DNA of 64,000 bases from Rikenellaceae bacterium (GCA_015059955.1 SUZK01000003.1:186001-250000), one strand, 5' to 3'. Positions 1 to 9,895 are shown, counted from the stretch's first letter. Program-made: numbers and translations. Notes: generated by a model not told the origin, from the sequence alone.

Positions 1-1713
1 GTAGTTCTTAGCAGCTACGAGCTTCTCGATAAGCTCAGCAGGCATCGCCTCACCTGTCTGGTAGTGCTTAGCCCAGAGGTCGAGATACTCCTTCTCGGTA
101 GCCCAGTTCTCCATAATCTGTGATGGAAGCTCAACGAAGTCGCGCTTTACAGATGTGCCGTTGATAGACTCATACTTACCGTGAGCAAGGATGCCGTGAA
201 GACCGTGACCAAACTCGTGGAGGAAGGTGGTGAACTCGTCGAAGGTGAGCAATGATGGAGTGTTAGCAGTAGGCTTTGTGAAGTTCATCACGAGCTGCAC
301 CAAAGGACGCTGCTCCTTGCCATCAACAACACGCACACCGCGAAACTCGGTCATCCATGCACCCTGACGCTTAGACTCACGTGGGAAGAAGTCGAGGTAG
401 AGGATTGCCATAAGCTCGTTCTTAGCGTCGCGCACCTCATATACGGTAGCCTCAGGGTTATATGTCTCGATGTTATCCACCTGAGTGAATGTTAGGCCAT
501 AGAGCTTACCAGCGAGCATAAATACAGCCTCCTTAACATTCTCAAGCTGCAAGTATGGCTTAATCTGCTCGTCGTTGATAGCGTACTTCTCCTCCTTATA
601 CTTCTCGTTATAGTAACCCCAATCCCATGGCATGAGTGTACCCTCGTGGCCAAGGCTCTTAGCGTATGCCGATACGGTCTCGTAGTCCTTACGAGCATAC
701 TTCAAGGTTGCCTTATTGAGCTGGTTGAGGAACTTGGTTACGCCCTTTGTGCTCTCTGCCATACGATCCTCAAGAACATAGTCTGCATAGCAGTCATAGC
801 CAAGGAGGTTGGCAATGTTTAGACGAAGCTCAGCGATGCGACGGATGTTCTCCATGTTGTCGTTCTCGCCACCAACACCACGGGTGTTGTATGCGCGATA
901 AAGCTGCTCCTTGATGTCACGCTGTGTTGAGTAGGTCATGAAAGGAACATAGCTTGGTGCATGAAGAGTAACAGTCCAGCCCTGCTCACCACGTGCCGCA
1001 GCCTCAGCAGCAAGGCCCTCCTTTACGAAGTCGGGGAGCTCAGCAACCTTAGCAGGGTCGGTGATGTTATAAGAGTAAGCGTTTGTAGCAGCCAAGGCGT
1101 TCTGGCCAAATTGAAGGGTAAGCTGCGAGAGCTCCGATGAGTACTTGCGATAGAGCTCCTTAGCCTCACCCTCGAGCAAAGCACCCGAACGAGCAAAACC
1201 CTTGTATGTCTCCTCAAGAAGCATCATATCCTCCTCGTCGAGGTTGAGCTTAGCGCGCTGGTCGTAGACCGTTTTAATACGCTCGAAGAGCTGTGGGTTG
1301 AGCGAGATGTCGTTCGAGAGGTCAGTAAGCTTAGGTGTCACTGCAAGAGCAATACGCTGCATCTCCTCCGAAGTGTCGCTGTTATTAAGAACGAAGAATA
1401 CGCCCGATACACGACCGAGCAGCTCGCCAGACTCAGCCATAGCAACGATGGTATTCTCGAATGTTGCAGGCTCAGGGTTGTTTACGATAGTCTCAATCTC
1501 GGCACGGTTTACGGCGATAGCATAGTCGAATGCTGGCTCGTAGTGCTCCAACTTAATTGATGAGAATGGAGGTGTCTGGTAAGGGGTGTTCCACTCCTCA
1601 ACGAGAGGGTTGCCCACCAACGAAGCAGGCATGCGCACGCCACCATTCTCTGGAAGGTCGCCTACAGTAGAGGCAAGTGTCAATGCTGACATGATAAATG
1701 ATAGTGTTGTCAT
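1..1713 (-). CDS. M3 family metallopeptidase (Dcp/oligopeptidase A type), 3' end cut by window edge
   Basis: This gene reads leftwards from an ATG at 1713 and is still open at base 1, giving 571 codons of a family that usually has about 680-720; the missing part is the C-terminal end. The zinc-binding HEFGH motif lies at residues 499-503, followed by GLHGIL, which is the peptidase M3 active-site signature. The N-terminus has a hydrophobic stretch after MTTLSF that may be a signal peptide. M3 enzymes cut short peptides, releasing dipeptides or cleaving oligopeptides. The gene lies 24 bases downstream of a second M3 gene on the same strand, so the two are probably cotranscribed paralogues. Confidence in the family is high; the exact specificity is unknown. 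Confidence 0.93.
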   Translation of the reverse strand, partial: MTTLSFIMSALTLASTVGDLPENGGVRMPASLVGNPLVEEWNTPYQTPPFSSIKLEHYEPAFDYAIAVNRAEIETIVNNPEPATFENTIVAMAESGELLGRVSGVFFVLNNSDTSEEMQRIALAVTPKLTDLSNDISLNPQLFERIKTVYDQRAKLNLDEEDMMLLEETYKGFARSGALLEGEAKELYRKYSSELSQLTLQFGQNALAATNAYSYNITDPAKVAELPDFVKEGLAAEAAARGEQGWTVTLHAPSYVPFMTYSTQRDIKEQLYRAYNTRGVGGENDNMENIRRIAELRLNIANLLGYDCYADYVLEDRMAESTKGVTKFLNQLNKATLKYARKDYETVSAYAKSLGHEGTLMPWDWGYYNEKYKEEKYAINDEQIKPYLQLENVKEAVFMLAGKLYGLTFTQVDNIETYNPEATVYEVRDAKNELMAILYLDFFPRESKRQGAWMTEFRGVRVVDGKEQRPLVQLVMNFTKPTANTPSLLTFDEFTTFLHEFGHGLHGILAHGKYESINGTSVKRDFVELPSQIMENWATEKEYLDLWAKHYQTGEAMPAELIEKLVAAKNY

Positions 1714-1737
1714 AAATATTAAAAATGGTTTATTAGG

Positions 1738-4101
1738 TTACTCTGTTTTAGTTTGGGCTACACCCACACTCTTCATATCGCGCTTTACGCCATTAGGCAT
1801 CTTAGAGGCACTATATGGCTGTACATCATCGGCACGCATAGGGCGAAGTGGTCTACCTGGGCGCTGCTCATGGTTCACCTCAGCACCACGCATAGGCTTA
1901 CCAGCCTCCATGTTTGCGATTGAGTCTGTTGCAGGCTCCTCAACAACGACAGGCTCCTTCCAGAGACCACGAGCACGGAGCATTGGCTCCTTGTTTGGCT
2001 CGGCACCACGGAACGTGCGATACATCTCCATGCCTGGCTTCTGGCCGCCCTGCGCCAAGAGCTCATAGCGGAATACCGATGCAAGCTGTGGGTCGCACAC
2101 ATCACGAAGCTCCTTGAAAGCCGCAAAGGCATCCTTATCAAGTACCTCAGCCCAGAGGTAGAAGTAGTAGCCAGCCGAGTAGCCACCATTGAAGATGTGA
2201 GCAAAGTATGTATAGCGATAACGAGGCTCAATCTCTGGGATAAGGCCACGACGAGTAGCGAGGTTATATTTCTCGAAGGCCTCGACATCAAAATTCACTG
2301 GATATGTCTCCAACGAGTGGATATCCATGTCGATAAGAGCAGCCGCCGTAAGCTCAAGGGTTGTGAAACCCTGGTTAAAGAGTGCTGCCTTCTGGATACG
2401 GCTAATAAGATTATCGGGGATAACCTCGCCTGTTTTGTAGTGGGTAGCGTAGTTACGCATAATCTCTGGCTCAAATGCCCAGTTCTCCATAATCTGTGAT
2501 GGAAGCTCCACGAAGTCACCCTCGACCTCTGTTAAACCGCGATACTTAACATCGGCAAAGAGGAAGTGAAGCGCATGGCCGAACTCATGGAACATGGTCT
2601 CCGCCTCGTCGAATGTGAGCAACGATGGAGTATCGCCAACAGGAGGAGTGAAGTTACATACGATACCAACTACTGGCGCCTTACGCACACCGTCAATATA
2701 GAGCTGCTCGGTGAAGTTACCACACCATGCACCGCCACTCTTAGACTTACGTGGATATGGGTCAATATATAGGATACCGATGTGCGAATTATCCTTATCC
2801 AACACCTCGTATACCGAGCACTCAGCGTGGTAGCGAGGCACGGCTATTGGGCGGAACGTGATGCCGTAGAGGCGGTTAGCAAGGTAGAACATACCACGGC
2901 GAACGTTATCAAGCGAGAGGTATGAGCGAATGGCCTCCTCATCAAGCTGATACTTCTGCTTGCGAACCTTCTCGGCATAGTACCACCAATCCGACTTTTC
3001 GAACTTCTCACCTGGATGATCCTTAGCGAAGAGCTCGTTCATCGCAGCAAGCTCCTCTTTTGCCGACGCCAACGCAGGCTCGTAAATCTCCTCCAAGAGG
3101 GTGTATACCGCCTCGGGAGTACCCGCCATCTGGTCATCGGTTACGTAGTGAGCATACGACTTGAAACCGAGCAGGTGTGCCTTCTCAATACGTAAGCGCA
3201 CCATATCCTTGATAATCGCCTTGTTATCGTACTCGTTATCGTTGTTGCAGCGCATCAAGTAACCATTATAGATCTGTCGTCGCAAATCACGGTTTGACGA
3301 ATATGTCAAGAATGGTATCATGCTGGGCTTGTCGAGAGTAAACAAGTAGCCCGACTTACCAGCTGCTGTTGCTGCCTCCTTAGCCTGGTTGCGTACGCCC
3401 TCAGGAAGTTCACTCACCTGACTATCGTTGAGGAGCATCTCGAAGTTGGCATTCTCGGCCAAGAGGTTGTTACCAAAGCGAATGGTAAGCGTTGTTAACT
3501 CAGCATTGATAGCCTTAAGACGCTCCTTCTCGGCACCTTGAAGTAGAGCACCCGAGCGTACAAAGTCATTATAGGTCTTCTCCAAGAGGCGCATATCGAC
3601 AGCGTCGAGTGACAAGGTATTACGCTTGTCATAGACACTCTTTACACGAGCAAATAGCCTATCGTTGAGCATGATAGCATTGTAGTGCTCCTCCAAACGA
3701 GGCATCATCTCGTTCTGCACCGCCTGCATCTCATCGTCCAAATCCGACGACGACAGCATGCCGAAGATTAGGCTTATCTCACCGAGTTTGATACCCGCTC
3801 TGTCGAGAGCTACGACAGTATTCTCGAACGATGGCTCGTCGACGCATGTCACGATAGCATTAATCTCATTGCGATGCATCTCCATTGCAGCCTCGAATGC
3901 TGGCTTGAAGTGCTCGGTCTTAATCTCATCGAACTTAGGTACGCCATCCACTGGGTCGAAGTTACGCATACCCTCGGCCGTAGTGGGCAGATTACTCACC
4001 AAGAGAGGGTTTGCGCTCTCAGGCTTTGGAGGCTCTGCCTTGCATGAATTAGTCATTGTTGTAACAAACATTAGTGATGATAATAGTAAAAGGCGTTTCA
4101 T
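1738..4101 (-). CDS. M3 family metallopeptidase, probable lipoprotein with C-terminal extension
   Basis: This 787-residue M3 peptidase starts with a basic-hydrophobic signal and a possible lipoprotein cysteine at about residue 20 (TNSC). It is therefore probably exported and may be lipid anchored, although the lipobox is weak. The HEFGHALHFLF zinc site is at residues 505-515, with the third ligand region (TEVEGDFVELPSQ) about 25 residues further on. Compared with Dcp (about 680 residues) it carries an extra, low-complexity C-terminal tail of about 75 residues, rich in Pro, Glu and Arg, after the peptidase fold ends. It is the first gene of a two-gene run with the truncated M3 peptidase. The likely role is breakdown of imported or periplasmic oligopeptides. 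Confidence 0.93.
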   Translation of the reverse strand: MKRLLLLSSLMFVTTMTNSCKAEPPKPESANPLLVSNLPTTAEGMRNFDPVDGVPKFDEIKTEHFKPAFEAAMEMHRNEINAIVTCVDEPSFENTVVALDRAGIKLGEISLIFGMLSSSDLDDEMQAVQNEMMPRLEEHYNAIMLNDRLFARVKSVYDKRNTLSLDAVDMRLLEKTYNDFVRSGALLQGAEKERLKAINAELTTLTIRFGNNLLAENANFEMLLNDSQVSELPEGVRNQAKEAATAAGKSGYLFTLDKPSMIPFLTYSSNRDLRRQIYNGYLMRCNNDNEYDNKAIIKDMVRLRIEKAHLLGFKSYAHYVTDDQMAGTPEAVYTLLEEIYEPALASAKEELAAMNELFAKDHPGEKFEKSDWWYYAEKVRKQKYQLDEEAIRSYLSLDNVRRGMFYLANRLYGITFRPIAVPRYHAECSVYEVLDKDNSHIGILYIDPYPRKSKSGGAWCGNFTEQLYIDGVRKAPVVGIVCNFTPPVGDTPSLLTFDEAETMFHEFGHALHFLFADVKYRGLTEVEGDFVELPSQIMENWAFEPEIMRNYATHYKTGEVIPDNLISRIQKAALFNQGFTTLELTAAALIDMDIHSLETYPVNFDVEAFEKYNLATRRGLIPEIEPRYRYTYFAHIFNGGYSAGYYFYLWAEVLDKDAFAAFKELRDVCDPQLASVFRYELLAQGGQKPGMEMYRTFRGAEPNKEPMLRARGLWKEPVVVEEPATDSIANMEAGKPMRGAEVNHEQRPGRPLRPMRADDVQPYSASKMPNGVKRDMKSVGVAQTKTE

Positions 4102-4157
4102 CTATCAAGTTTTTTAATTAACTTTGCAAAGTTAAAAAAATTATAGAAGCTATGCAA
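4096..4157. promoter_or_regulatory. Symmetric divergent promoter between the M3 peptidases and rsmE
   Basis: The 18-bp perfect palindrome TTAACTTTGCAAAGTTAA at 4118-4135 contains the Bacteroidota -7 box TAACTTTG on both strands (4119-4126 forward, 4134-4127 reverse). Each -7 box has a TTTC or TTGC -33-like element 19 bp upstream (4096-4099 forward, 4157-4154 reverse). The inferred start sites fall 10-20 bases from each ATG. The two polymerases would have to share the same DNA, so the promoters should compete. Confidence 0.6.
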
Positions 4158-4859
4158 CTATTTTATGCACCTGAAATCTCTTTTCCTCGTTATACTCTTC
4201 CGGAGGAGGAGTCGAAACACTGCGTGCGCGTGTTGCGCATGGGCGTAGGCGACGAGCTTCATATAACCGATGGACAAGGCATGCTTCACCGCTGTAAAGT
4301 GGTGGATGACAACGCAAAACGATGTGTTGTCGAGGTTGTCGATAGCACCCAAGCTGAGCCACTACCCTACCATCTTGTGATGGCCGTAGCACCTACAAAA
4401 AATATCGACCGCTATGAGTGGTTTTTGGAGAAGGCAACCGAAGTTGGCGTAGGCGAGATATACCCCATCGAGAGCGAGCACAGCGAGCGCCGACAGATAA
4501 AGCACGAGCGCGAGTTGAAGGTTATCACCTCGGCTGTTAAGCAATCACTAAAAATGTATCACCCCACGCTCCACGAGCTGACCCCATTTAAGCAGGTTGT
4601 TGCCATGCCTTTCGAGGGCGAAAAGTATATTGCACACTGCAACTCGACACTCGGCGAACGCCCATATTTGGGAAAATTGCTAAAAAAAGGTGACCGAATG
4701 TTAATTTTAATTGGTCCAGAGGGTGATTTTTCGCCCGAAGAGATTACCTTTGCAGTCCAAAATGGCTTTAAACCTATCTCGCTTGGCGACCAGCGTCTGC
4801 GTACCGAGACCGCAGCGGTGGCGGCAACGATGATAGTGTCGACAATTAACGCATTGTAG
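4152..4859 (+). CDS. rsmE: 16S rRNA (uracil-1498-N3)-methyltransferase RsmE
   Basis: The 235-residue protein matches RsmE in length and motifs. The C-terminal SPOUT knot is visible as LILIGPEGDFSPEEI (about residues 184-198) and LRTETAAVAA near the end, the SAM-binding loops of this family. The N-terminal PUA-like part carries the HCVRVLRMGVGDE segment. The enzyme methylates N3 of U1498 in 16S rRNA using SAM. It is transcribed divergently from the M3 peptidases and lies 54 bases before the membrane-complex operon. No clear promoter is seen in that gap, so readthrough into the operon is possible. Confidence 0.95.
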   Translation: MQLFYAPEISFPRYTLPEEESKHCVRVLRMGVGDELHITDGQGMLHRCKVVDDNAKRCVVEVVDSTQAEPLPYHLVMAVAPTKNIDRYEWFLEKATEVGVGEIYPIESEHSERRQIKHERELKVITSAVKQSLKMYHPTLHELTPFKQVVAMPFEGEKYIAHCNSTLGERPYLGKLLKKGDRMLILIGPEGDFSPEEITFAVQNGFKPISLGDQRLRTETAAVAATMIVSTINAL

Positions 4860-4913
4860 ACTAAGCCATTAGACTAAGAAAATTAGAATAATACTACCTA
4901 TAACTTAAGAGCT

Positions 4914-6911
4914 ATGCTTTTATACACACTTTTAGCGGTGGTTGCCATCATCGTTGCCATAGTCCTTACACCTATTCGATATAAGGTGTGGACAGCAACA
5001 GCCATTATCAGCGCAGCAGCCATTGCAGCCATCACCCTCGCGGTGAGGGCTATTAGCGGTGGTGCCTTGGAGCTACTGCAATTCAGCACCATCTTCTTTG
5101 GAGAGGAGAGCTTGGGCGCAGATCCCCTATCGGGACTCTTCCTCGTTATTATCGCCATAGCCTCGATAGCCACGGTGATATACTCGCGAGGATATGTCGA
5201 GGGCTATCTCAAGCGCTTCTCATCGGCACACATCTCGCTACACTACACCGCCCTTGTTACATTGGTGGTATCGATGATGGCCGTAGTGCTCAGCAGTGGT
5301 GGCTTCTCGTTCCTCTTCTCATGGGAGATGATGACCATCGCTTCGTTCATATTAATACTCTTTGAGGCAGAGCGTCAGGATGTACGCCGCGCCGCACTCA
5401 ACTACTTAGTGATGATGCACATAGGCTTCATGCTGCTTGTAGTTGGATTTGTCATGGTATACAACGTGACAGGCTCGGCAAACTTTACGGCTATTGTCGA
5501 CTACTTCAAGATGGCCGCGCCACTGCCACTCTTCGTCATCCTCTTCCTCGGCTTTGGCATGAAGGCGGGTATCTTCCCCATGCATATATGGCTTCCCGAG
5601 GCGCACCCAGCAGCACCATCACACGTATCAGCAATAATGTCTGGCGTGATGATTAAGACCGGTATCTACGGTATCATCCGTCTTATGCAGTCTATCGACC
5701 AGAATATTGAGTTGCTCAATACGATTGGTATGATTATCCTCTTCTCGGGTATTATCACCGGTCTATGGGGCGTTATCATGGCTGCTATGCAGAACGATAT
5801 CAAGCGTCTGTTGGCATACTCAAGTATCGAGAATGTCGGCGTGATACTCATCGGCTTGGGTGTTGCAGCTATTGGCCACGCCGCAGGTGATGACCTTCGT
5901 AGTGACCTTATCGGTATGTGTGGTATGTGTGGCGCGCTGCTACATATCGTCAACCACTCGCTATTCAAGACATTGTTGTTCTTCTCAGCGGGTAACATCT
6001 ACTCGAAGATGCACACCACGTCGCTAAATAAGATGGGAGGCTTGGCTAAGCATATGCCTATGACCGCTATCATCATGCTCTTTGCCGTAGTTGCCATATG
6101 CGCATTGCCACCACTCAACGGATTCGTATCTGAGCTACTTATATATATAGGAATGTTTAATGGCGTGAGTGACGGCCGCGAGGTACTCTTCTCGGTTGCC
6201 GCCATCATAGCACTATCACTCATCGGTGGTATCGTAGTGCTCGCCTTCACAAAGCTATACGGCACTATCTTCCTCGGCTCACCACGCTCGACACACGTTG
6301 CTGAGAGTACCGAGGTGGATAACTATCGTATTGGCGCTATGGCAATACCTATTACCGCAATTCTCTTTATCGGTCTTCTACCCCAGATAGCCATTCGCCC
6401 TGTGACGATGGTTGCCGAGGCTATCACGGGTGACGACAACATCATCGCTGTGGAGTACTTCAACCCAACGCTTACCACACTCAGCTACATCAGCTGGGCA
6501 CTTATTGCCGTAATCACCATCCTCTATCTGCTCAAGCGTCGTGCACAGCGCAGCCGCACCATCAGCGAGGGACCTACATGGGGTTGTGGCTTCACTGCAC
6601 CTAACGAGCGTATGCAGTACACCGGAGAGTCATTCTCGGAGGGATTGGAGAGCATAACAAAGCCGCTGATGAATGACACGGTGGATGGTCGTTCGGTGGA
6701 TAAGTCGGAGATATTCCCACAGCCTCACAACTACCGCATACAGCACAAGGACAAGGTGGATTCGATGCTTGGCCAGTGGTGGGTAAAGATGCTTCACCAC
6801 ATAAATGGCTATGTCATGCGTCTACGCACAGGTCGTGTGAACAACTACATTACATTTGCACTTGTATTCTTCATCGTGGTGCTCGTACTATCAATGTTTA
6901 ACATTCTCTAA
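4914..6911 (+). CDS. HyfB/NuoL-type antiporter-like membrane subunit of an Ehr-like complex
   Basis: This 665-residue, many-helix membrane protein belongs to the proton-conducting transporter family (NuoL/M/N, MrpA/D, HyfB). The channel signatures are present: a glutamate in the SWEMM helix (near residue 137), the HIWLPEAHPAAPSHVSA loop, a lysine in MIKTGIYG, and DIKRLLAYSSIENVG. The C-terminal WGCGF segment and a final single helix fit HyfB of hydrogenase 4 (about 670 residues). It is the first gene of a six-gene operon, 11 bases before the next gene. It is likely to move H+ or Na+ as part of the membrane arm. Whether the complex is a hydrogenase is decided by the peripheral subunits, which lack the metal ligands. 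Confidence 0.9.
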   Translation: MLLYTLLAVVAIIVAIVLTPIRYKVWTATAIISAAAIAAITLAVRAISGGALELLQFSTIFFGEESLGADPLSGLFLVIIAIASIATVIYSRGYVEGYLKRFSSAHISLHYTALVTLVVSMMAVVLSSGGFSFLFSWEMMTIASFILILFEAERQDVRRAALNYLVMMHIGFMLLVVGFVMVYNVTGSANFTAIVDYFKMAAPLPLFVILFLGFGMKAGIFPMHIWLPEAHPAAPSHVSAIMSGVMIKTGIYGIIRLMQSIDQNIELLNTIGMIILFSGIITGLWGVIMAAMQNDIKRLLAYSSIENVGVILIGLGVAAIGHAAGDDLRSDLIGMCGMCGALLHIVNHSLFKTLLFFSAGNIYSKMHTTSLNKMGGLAKHMPMTAIIMLFAVVAICALPPLNGFVSELLIYIGMFNGVSDGREVLFSVAAIIALSLIGGIVVLAFTKLYGTIFLGSPRSTHVAESTEVDNYRIGAMAIPITAILFIGLLPQIAIRPVTMVAEAITGDDNIIAVEYFNPTLTTLSYISWALIAVITILYLLKRRAQRSRTISEGPTWGCGFTAPNERMQYTGESFSEGLESITKPLMNDTVDGRSVDKSEIFPQPHNYRIQHKDKVDSMLGQWWVKMLHHINGYVMRLRTGRVNNYITFALVFFIVVLVLSMFNIL

Positions 6912-6922
6912 CGCATACTACC

Positions 6923-7840
6923 ATGTTGATAAAGCTACTAAATACACTTCTTATGATTGTTGTGGCACTCTTCATCACGGGTGTCATAAACCGCACACGA
7001 GCAGTCATGGCGGGTCGCAAGGGCATACGCTTCTTCCAGCATGTGTACAACGTAAGCCTGCTGATGCGTAAGGGCGCCGTATACTCGCCCACAACGACCA
7101 TACTCTTCCGTATAGCGCCATGCGTATACTTGGGAGCTGCCATCATTGCCTTCCTATTTATACCTGTTGCCGACCTTGAGCCTGTGTTATCGTTCCGTGG
7201 CGACATTATCTTTGTGGCCTATCTGCTTGCGCTCACACGCGTAGCCATCGTGCTTGCAGCACTCGACACAGGCAGTTCGTTCGAGGGTATGGGTGCAGCA
7301 CGTGAGGCTCTCTACGGAGCGCTCGTTGAGCCAGCATTGATGATGGCTCTCGCAACACTTGCCCTCTTCTGCGGCTACTCGTCATTTGCCGAGATATTCT
7401 CAACAGCTCAGGAACTTAATACGAACCTAACTATCGTAATGCTCCTTGTGGCATACGTCTTCGTAATAATCATGATTATCGAGGCGGGTCGTATTCCTGT
7501 TGATGACCCCAAGACACACCTTGAGCTAACGATGATACACGAGGTTATGTGTCTCGACTACTCGGGTATCGACCTTGCGATGATACAGATTACTGGTTGG
7601 CTGAAGAATGCTATCTTCGCGATGATTGCCGCAAATGCCGTATCGGTGGCCTTCTGCTTCCACTGGCAGTTTGCCATGCCTTTAGCAATATTGGGCACAG
7701 GCATAGCCATTGGTATTGTCGAGTCGTTCCGTGCGCGTAACAAGCTATCGCGTAACACAACATACATCATCACCATCGTGGCTCTCTCGGCACTCGTACT
7801 GCTGATGGGCTTCCTTCTTAACCTTAACATCGAAATATAA
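6923..7840 (+). CDS. HyfC/NuoH-type membrane subunit of an Ehr-like complex
   Basis: The 305-residue protein has about eight hydrophobic segments and the NuoH/HycD signature EAGRIPVDDPKTHLELTMIHE (split over residues about 190-210), whose acidic residues line the link between peripheral and membrane arms in complex I. Other conserved parts are MAGRKGIRFFQ near the N-terminus and the closing helices. It anchors the peripheral module to the ion-pumping subunits. The gene sits 11 bases after the HyfB-like gene and 6 bases before the HyfE-like gene, so translation is tightly linked. Confidence 0.9.
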   Translation: MLIKLLNTLLMIVVALFITGVINRTRAVMAGRKGIRFFQHVYNVSLLMRKGAVYSPTTTILFRIAPCVYLGAAIIAFLFIPVADLEPVLSFRGDIIFVAYLLALTRVAIVLAALDTGSSFEGMGAAREALYGALVEPALMMALATLALFCGYSSFAEIFSTAQELNTNLTIVMLLVAYVFVIIMIIEAGRIPVDDPKTHLELTMIHEVMCLDYSGIDLAMIQITGWLKNAIFAMIAANAVSVAFCFHWQFAMPLAILGTGIAIGIVESFRARNKLSRNTTYIITIVALSALVLLMGFLLNLNIEI

Positions 7841-7846
7841 TAGCGT

Positions 7847-8473
7847 ATGACACTATCACTCATAATACTATATGTGCTGACGCTCATATACCTATCTATT
7901 GCCGATCGCTTCCGCAACCACACCTCGATATTAGCAATTCAGGGTGTGCTGCTCTTCGGTATAGCCATGGCACGTCTACATAGCTTCCACCCCGTGGAGA
8001 TGGGCTTCATCATCGTCGAGACCCTTGTTTTCAAGGCTATCGTCATCCCTGCTATCCTCATGCGCGTTATCAACAAGACGAAGATTAACCGTATACACAC
8101 CTCGTCGTCGCAGTTCGGCTCGTTGTTGATGTCCATAGGCGCTCTTGCGGCGAGCTGCACCATCACCTACAACATGGCCGATGAGTATACGAACATCATC
8201 TTCTTCGGCGTGGCACTCTACGCCCTACTATCGGGCCTTATCCTCATTGTGATGCGCAAGCGAATATTTGCCCACCTTGTAGGATTTCTCGTCATCGAGA
8301 ACGGAGTATTCCTCCTCTCAACGGCTATCGGTGTTGAGTTCCCAATACTTATCAACCTCGCCATCATGCTCGATATCCTTGTATCTATACTTATGTTGGG
8401 CACCTTCCTACGCCGTATGGACAACGATATGCACACCGACGAGTCGGATGCTCTAACCTCAATTAAAGATTAA
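7847..8473 (+). CDS. HyfE-type (NuoK-like) membrane subunit
   Basis: This 208-residue protein has about six hydrophobic segments and matches HyfE of hydrogenase 4, whose C-terminal half resembles NuoK/MrpC. The segments around AHLVGFLVIENGVFLL and ILMLGTFLRRM are typical of the family; the buried Glu in VIEN corresponds to the NuoK channel glutamate. The gene is 6 bases after the HyfC-like gene and 5 bases before the next antiporter-like gene. Its role is part of the ion path in the membrane arm. Confidence 0.85.
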   Translation: MTLSLIILYVLTLIYLSIADRFRNHTSILAIQGVLLFGIAMARLHSFHPVEMGFIIVETLVFKAIVIPAILMRVINKTKINRIHTSSSQFGSLLMSIGALAASCTITYNMADEYTNIIFFGVALYALLSGLILIVMRKRIFAHLVGFLVIENGVFLLSTAIGVEFPILINLAIMLDILVSILMLGTFLRRMDNDMHTDESDALTSIKD

Positions 8474-8478
8474 CCGCT

Positions 8479-9891
8479 ATGCTTGCATACCTAATAACAT
8501 CAATCCTTTTGGCCGTGCTACCACTATTCGTGCGTAGCGAGCGCGCCACAAATATTATCGCTGCACTCTTCTTCTTGGTGCAGGTGGCAAGCATCGCCGC
8601 TATCTTCCACTTCGACCTTATGGACAAGGTGATGCTCGGCGTCTTCCGCGTCGACACCATGGGCACACTCTTCTACATACTGATGACCTGTGTATTGGGC
8701 TTTGCGCTTATTCACTCGTCGTCGTACCTCAAGGCCGATGGTATATCTACGCGCTCGTACAAGGCATACTACACTATACTTATGCTCTTGGCCGTAGCAA
8801 TCACCTGCGTCTACTTCTCTGACAATATGGCCCTTACGTGGGTATTCTTGGAGGCTACAACGGTGTGCTCGGCAGGTATCATCTACCACCGCGAGTTCCG
8901 CCAGTCGTTGGAGGCTACATGGAAGTATCTCTTCGTATGCTCTACGGGTATCGCCATTGCCTACATGGGTATCTTGCTTCTCTCGACCGTGGCTACCGAG
9001 GGCACGTTGGACTACGCCTCGCTCAAGGAGGCTATCGTGAATGGTAATCCACTCTACTTGAAGGTTGCGTTCCTGCTTATCGTCGTGGGTTATAGCTGTA
9101 AGATGGAGATCTTCCCACTCTACACCGTGGGTATCGACGCCAACTATGCAGCGCCAGCGCCAGCATCGGCATTTATATCTACGGCACTTGTCAACGCGGG
9201 CTTCGTATCTATCATGCGTATATACCTACTCTTCTCGGTTACGGGCGAGGTATTTGAGTGGGCGCGTCATCTGCTCATACTCATCGGCATTCTATCGCTT
9301 GCCGTGGGTGCTATGTTCCTACGCCGCACGAATAACTACAAACGTTTCTTGTCGTACTCGACGGTGGAGAATATGGGTATTGTCTGTATCGGCATGGGTA
9401 TTGGCGGCGTGGCTCTGTGGGCTGCGGTGTTCCATGTCGTCTGCCACACGTTCGTAAAGAGTTCGATGTTCTTCCATGTGGGCGTCATGCGACACATATA
9501 CGATAGTTACAGCATCAACCGTATTGGTAACTATATCAATATCAACAAGGTGGGCGCTATTGGCATCATTGTAGGCACTGTTGTATTGTTGGCATTTCCA
9601 CCATCACCACTCTTTCTCTCGGAGGTGCTTATCTTCTCGGAGATTGTCACCGTCGGAAGCTGGTGGTTGCTTGCGCTGATGTTGGTGCTTATGTGCGTGG
9701 TGATATATGCTATTTGGTCACGCGCACTGCGTCTTAGCTACCACTCTAACCAGGATACGCTCCACCTCTCGGCCGTAAATCGCCGACTATCATACTCAGC
9801 ATCGGCACTTCTTATCGGTGCCATCGCACTTGGCGTATGGCAGCCAGAGATTCTCAAGAGCGCCATCGAAACAATCGTAAATATCGGATAG
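8479..9891 (+). CDS. HyfF/NuoN-type antiporter-like membrane subunit
   Basis: The 470-residue protein is a second member of the proton-conducting transporter family. Visible features are the Glu in WVFLEATTV, the Lys in YSCKMEIFPLYTVGID, and NNYKRFLSYSTVENMG, equivalent to the RLLAYSS loop of the first antiporter-like subunit. Its length fits HyfF (about 525 residues) minus a terminal helix. With the HyfB-like protein it gives the complex two antiporter-like channels, as in the larger group 4 complexes. It lies 4-5 bases from both neighbours in the operon. Confidence 0.88.
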   Translation: MLAYLITSILLAVLPLFVRSERATNIIAALFFLVQVASIAAIFHFDLMDKVMLGVFRVDTMGTLFYILMTCVLGFALIHSSSYLKADGISTRSYKAYYTILMLLAVAITCVYFSDNMALTWVFLEATTVCSAGIIYHREFRQSLEATWKYLFVCSTGIAIAYMGILLLSTVATEGTLDYASLKEAIVNGNPLYLKVAFLLIVVGYSCKMEIFPLYTVGIDANYAAPAPASAFISTALVNAGFVSIMRIYLLFSVTGEVFEWARHLLILIGILSLAVGAMFLRRTNNYKRFLSYSTVENMGIVCIGMGIGGVALWAAVFHVVCHTFVKSSMFFHVGVMRHIYDSYSINRIGNYININKVGAIGIIVGTVVLLAFPPSPLFLSEVLIFSEIVTVGSWWLLALMLVLMCVVIYAIWSRALRLSYHSNQDTLHLSAVNRRLSYSASALLIGAIALGVWQPEILKSAIETIVNIG

Positions 9892-9895
9892 AGCC

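Noticed and set aside
1586..3000. Long open frames on the plus strand and in other minus-strand frames across the M3 peptidases
   Set aside because: They are shadow frames of well-conserved peptidase genes, with low-complexity translations and no family features.
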